Assembly (NCBI RefSeq): GCF_001953305.1
Contig: NZ_MTFE01000010.1
Location: 3,156,800-3,220,799 of the forward strand
Source: Cnuella takakiae
Lineage (GTDB): Bacteria > Bacteroidota > Bacteroidia > Chitinophagales > Chitinophagaceae
Direction: 5' to 3'
DNA: 64,000 nucleotides
Part shown: positions 62,290-64,000 of the stretch, one piece after another
Layout: the number at the start of each line of letters is the position of its first letter
Numbering within the stretch: the first letter of the stretch is position 1
Position numbers and translations under genes: made by a program
The notes under the pieces: generated by a model
Databases searched by the model: none
What the model was told of the DNA's origin: nothing
What the model saw: the letters and a program-made list of their open reading frames with translations, nothing else

Positions 62290-62563
62290 AGGAGTAATAA
62301 TAGAAGTATAACAAAAGAGCAGCTGTAAAATTGTGATCCGCTTTCTTAAAAAAATGTTGCTGCCACCAATAAGGATGGTCTTAGTAACCGTTTTAACAAT
62401 TGCTGATTAGGGAACACCGTTTCATATAGGTGTTGCTGCCGGATTTTTTTCATAAGCAATAGGTGGATGAATCAGTAACACTTTGCACCTGCACCTAACT
62501 GACTTTCCTCATAATGTAAGGTTTGCAAAAACCTTCTATTTGCGCTCAAACCAATTGCTCGGC

Positions 62564-64000
62564 ATGATTGCTCCTCACCAATTTCATATTCCCGTTATGG
62601 GATTGGCGTATACTGTTGATACGCCCCTAAAGGTTGCCCGCTATGGCATAGATTCCGTCCTGTCTATTGTAGAGGACCGGCTGATCGAACTGATGCGCCG
62701 CCATTATTATCCACAAAGTGGCCGCGAATACATTCCCATCAACAGCAATGAACCCGACTACCGGGCACGCCGCATCACCGATTACCTCAACCTGGTGCAA
62801 ACACTGGTGCACGAACAGGTGGCTGCAATCAAAGCACAGGATTTTGCTCCCGGCTCCGAGCTCACCAAGTACTTTGAATTGTTGCCTTCCAGTAGTCCTT
62901 TACGCAAGGCCTACCTGGATATGCTTGCAGCAACAGATGCGGATAAAAAAGGAGCACAGGCACAGTGGCTCCGCCAACAGGTTGTACCAGGCTCCATTGA
63001 TGTCAACATCATGACCAAGGTGGACAAAAACAATTTTGATGCGGCAGGGCAATTGATTGAAAATGGCTCAGATGCTCTGGCTTCGCTGCGCGGATATGTT
63101 GCCAGCAATCTTACCCATTCTTCCATAGTTTTTTCTGCCGGTCTCAACCCAAGGTTGTACAACTACCTGGAAAGCTTCCGCGAGCTGGATGCACAGGGAT
63201 GGGGACAGTTTAATAAGAAAATAGTAATCAAGGTGAGCGACTACCGCTCAGCCCTCATTCAAGGCAAGTACTTGGCAAAAAAAGGCGTTTGGGTGAGTGA
63301 GTTCCGCATTGAATCGGGGCTTAACTGCGGTGGTCATGCTTTTGCTACCGATGGTTTCCTGCTGGGTCCCATTCTCCAGGACTTTGCTGCTAAAAAAGAG
63401 GAACTGGCATCGGCCCTTTGGTCCCTGTACCAACCCGCTGTACAGGCACGTGGCGGTATAGTTTACGACAAGCCCCATCCCATTCGGTATACCGTACAGG
63501 GTGGTATTGGCACTGCATCGGAGGCGGAATTCCTGCTTGCCCATTATGGCATGGAAAGCACCGGCTGGGGTACGCCCTTCCTGCTTTGCCCTGAGGCCAC
63601 TACCGTAGATGCAGAAACCCTCGGTCAATTGTGCCAAGCCAAAGAAGAGGACGTAGTACTGAGTAACAACTCCCCTTTGGGTGTACGTTTCCATTACCTT
63701 AAGGGCACAAGTGGAGAACAGGAAAAGCAGGCCCGTGTGTTTACCGGTAAACCCGGCAGCCCTTGTACCGAAAAGCACCTTGTTTCCAACACGGAGTTTA
63801 CCACCGAACCCATTTGCAGTGCCTCCCTAAAATACCAGCAGTTGAAACTGAAACAACTGGATGCAGCAGATATTGCAGCAGCAGAAAAAGAACAACAAAA
63901 AGAGGCTTTGTTCAGTAAGGAGTGCTTGTGTGTTGGCCTGATCAATGCAGCCATCAAATCGTACCAACTACCGGCACTCAAACGACAGGAAGGTGTTACG
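62564..64000 (+). CDS. Large conserved protein, partial (runs off the right edge)
   Basis: At least 479 codons from the ATG at 62564, open to the window end. The opening HIPVMGLAYTVDTPLKVARYG and later SGLNCGGHAFATDG, YTVQGGIGTASEAEFLLAHY and STGWGTPFLLCPEATTV resemble the TIM-barrel FMN enzymes of the nitronate monooxygenase/IMPDH kind, whose barrels carry AGGH and GGIGT phosphate loops. That likeness is pattern-based and weak. I recall homologues in Bacteroidota as hypothetical proteins of about 600 aa. No signal peptide or membrane helix. Near the visible end it has a Gln/Lys-rich helix (QQLKLKQLDAADIAAAEKEQ) and CLCVG. Confidence 0.85.
   Translation, partial: MIAPHQFHIPVMGLAYTVDTPLKVARYGIDSVLSIVEDRLIELMRRHYYPQSGREYIPINSNEPDYRARRITDYLNLVQTLVHEQVAAIKAQDFAPGSELTKYFELLPSSSPLRKAYLDMLAATDADKKGAQAQWLRQQVVPGSIDVNIMTKVDKNNFDAAGQLIENGSDALASLRGYVASNLTHSSIVFSAGLNPRLYNYLESFRELDAQGWGQFNKKIVIKVSDYRSALIQGKYLAKKGVWVSEFRIESGLNCGGHAFATDGFLLGPILQDFAAKKEELASALWSLYQPAVQARGGIVYDKPHPIRYTVQGGIGTASEAEFLLAHYGMESTGWGTPFLLCPEATTVDAETLGQLCQAKEEDVVLSNNSPLGVRFHYLKGTSGEQEKQARVFTGKPGSPCTEKHLVSNTEFTTEPICSASLKYQQLKLKQLDAADIAAAEKEQQKEALFSKECLCVGLINAAIKSYQLPALKRQEGVT

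Overview
The window is a chromosomal stretch of a Bacteroidota bacterium, most likely a member of the Chitinophagaceae. The evidence is the roughly 50% GC base composition, many families typical of the phylum (DUF4199, DUF3276/PUR, DUF4177, the GlmU-like NTP_transf_4 protein, an OMP_b-brl_3 TonB-dependent receptor, LptE as a lone lipoprotein), weak ribosome-binding sites, and repeated TAnnTTTG/TAnnTTCG promoter -7 elements just upstream of start codons. I see no rRNA, phage, transposase, CRISPR array or integrated island. It is mostly core genome with a few accessory modules.

Layout. 1-9.8 kb: small membrane protein (-), ECF sigma/anti-sigma pair (+), Tex (-), cystathionine beta-synthase-type enzyme (+), BtuF-like metal receptor, class II fructose-bisphosphate aldolase and a Tat-exported sugar isomerase-like protein. 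9.8-14.8 kb (-): MscS channel, a PQQ dehydrogenase with an inserted cytochrome c domain, and a coupled ATP-grasp/LysE-exporter pair. 14.9-23.6 kb (+): (Fe-S) CCG-domain protein, a conserved 170-aa protein, then a housekeeping run miaB, sigma-54 activator, lptE, 268-aa protein, secG, mltG, yihY, with a convergent TrmH-type methyltransferase. 24.2-24.5 kb: two tRNA-Pro genes (GGG, CGG). 24.8-30.2 kb (+): single-domain response regulator, then a tight operon of a catalytically degenerate dihydroorotase homologue, a DUF4199 protein and two glycosyltransferases, then a secreted protein. 30.4-38.9 kb (-): lepA, kefC-like antiporter with its flavodoxin-type partner, a NTP_transf_4/DUF4177/tpiA operon, L31 type B and YajQ. 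39.4-49.8 kb: TonB-dependent receptor (-), threonine aldolase and pgi (+), PUR protein and MsbA-like ABC exporter (-), AI-2E transporter and erythromycin-esterase family protein (+).

49.9-54.6 kb is the most distinctive accessory locus: cyanophycin synthetase and an isoaspartyl peptidase in one (-) operon, divergent from cyanophycinase (+) and a previously unannotated 57-aa Gln/Asp-rich small protein. Together these encode synthesis of the Asp-Arg polymer cyanophycin, its cleavage to beta-Asp-Arg, and hydrolysis of that dipeptide, which would be a complete nitrogen/carbon storage cycle.

54.7-64.0 kb: lipoprotein, LolA-like protein, FtsK, DUF423 protein and shikimate kinase (with a small interspersed repeat inside its N-terminal codons), glutaryl-CoA dehydrogenase-like protein, CAP-domain protein (all -), and a large conserved protein running off the right edge (+). 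Glycolysis/gluconeogenesis genes (fba, tpiA, pgi) are scattered rather than clustered.
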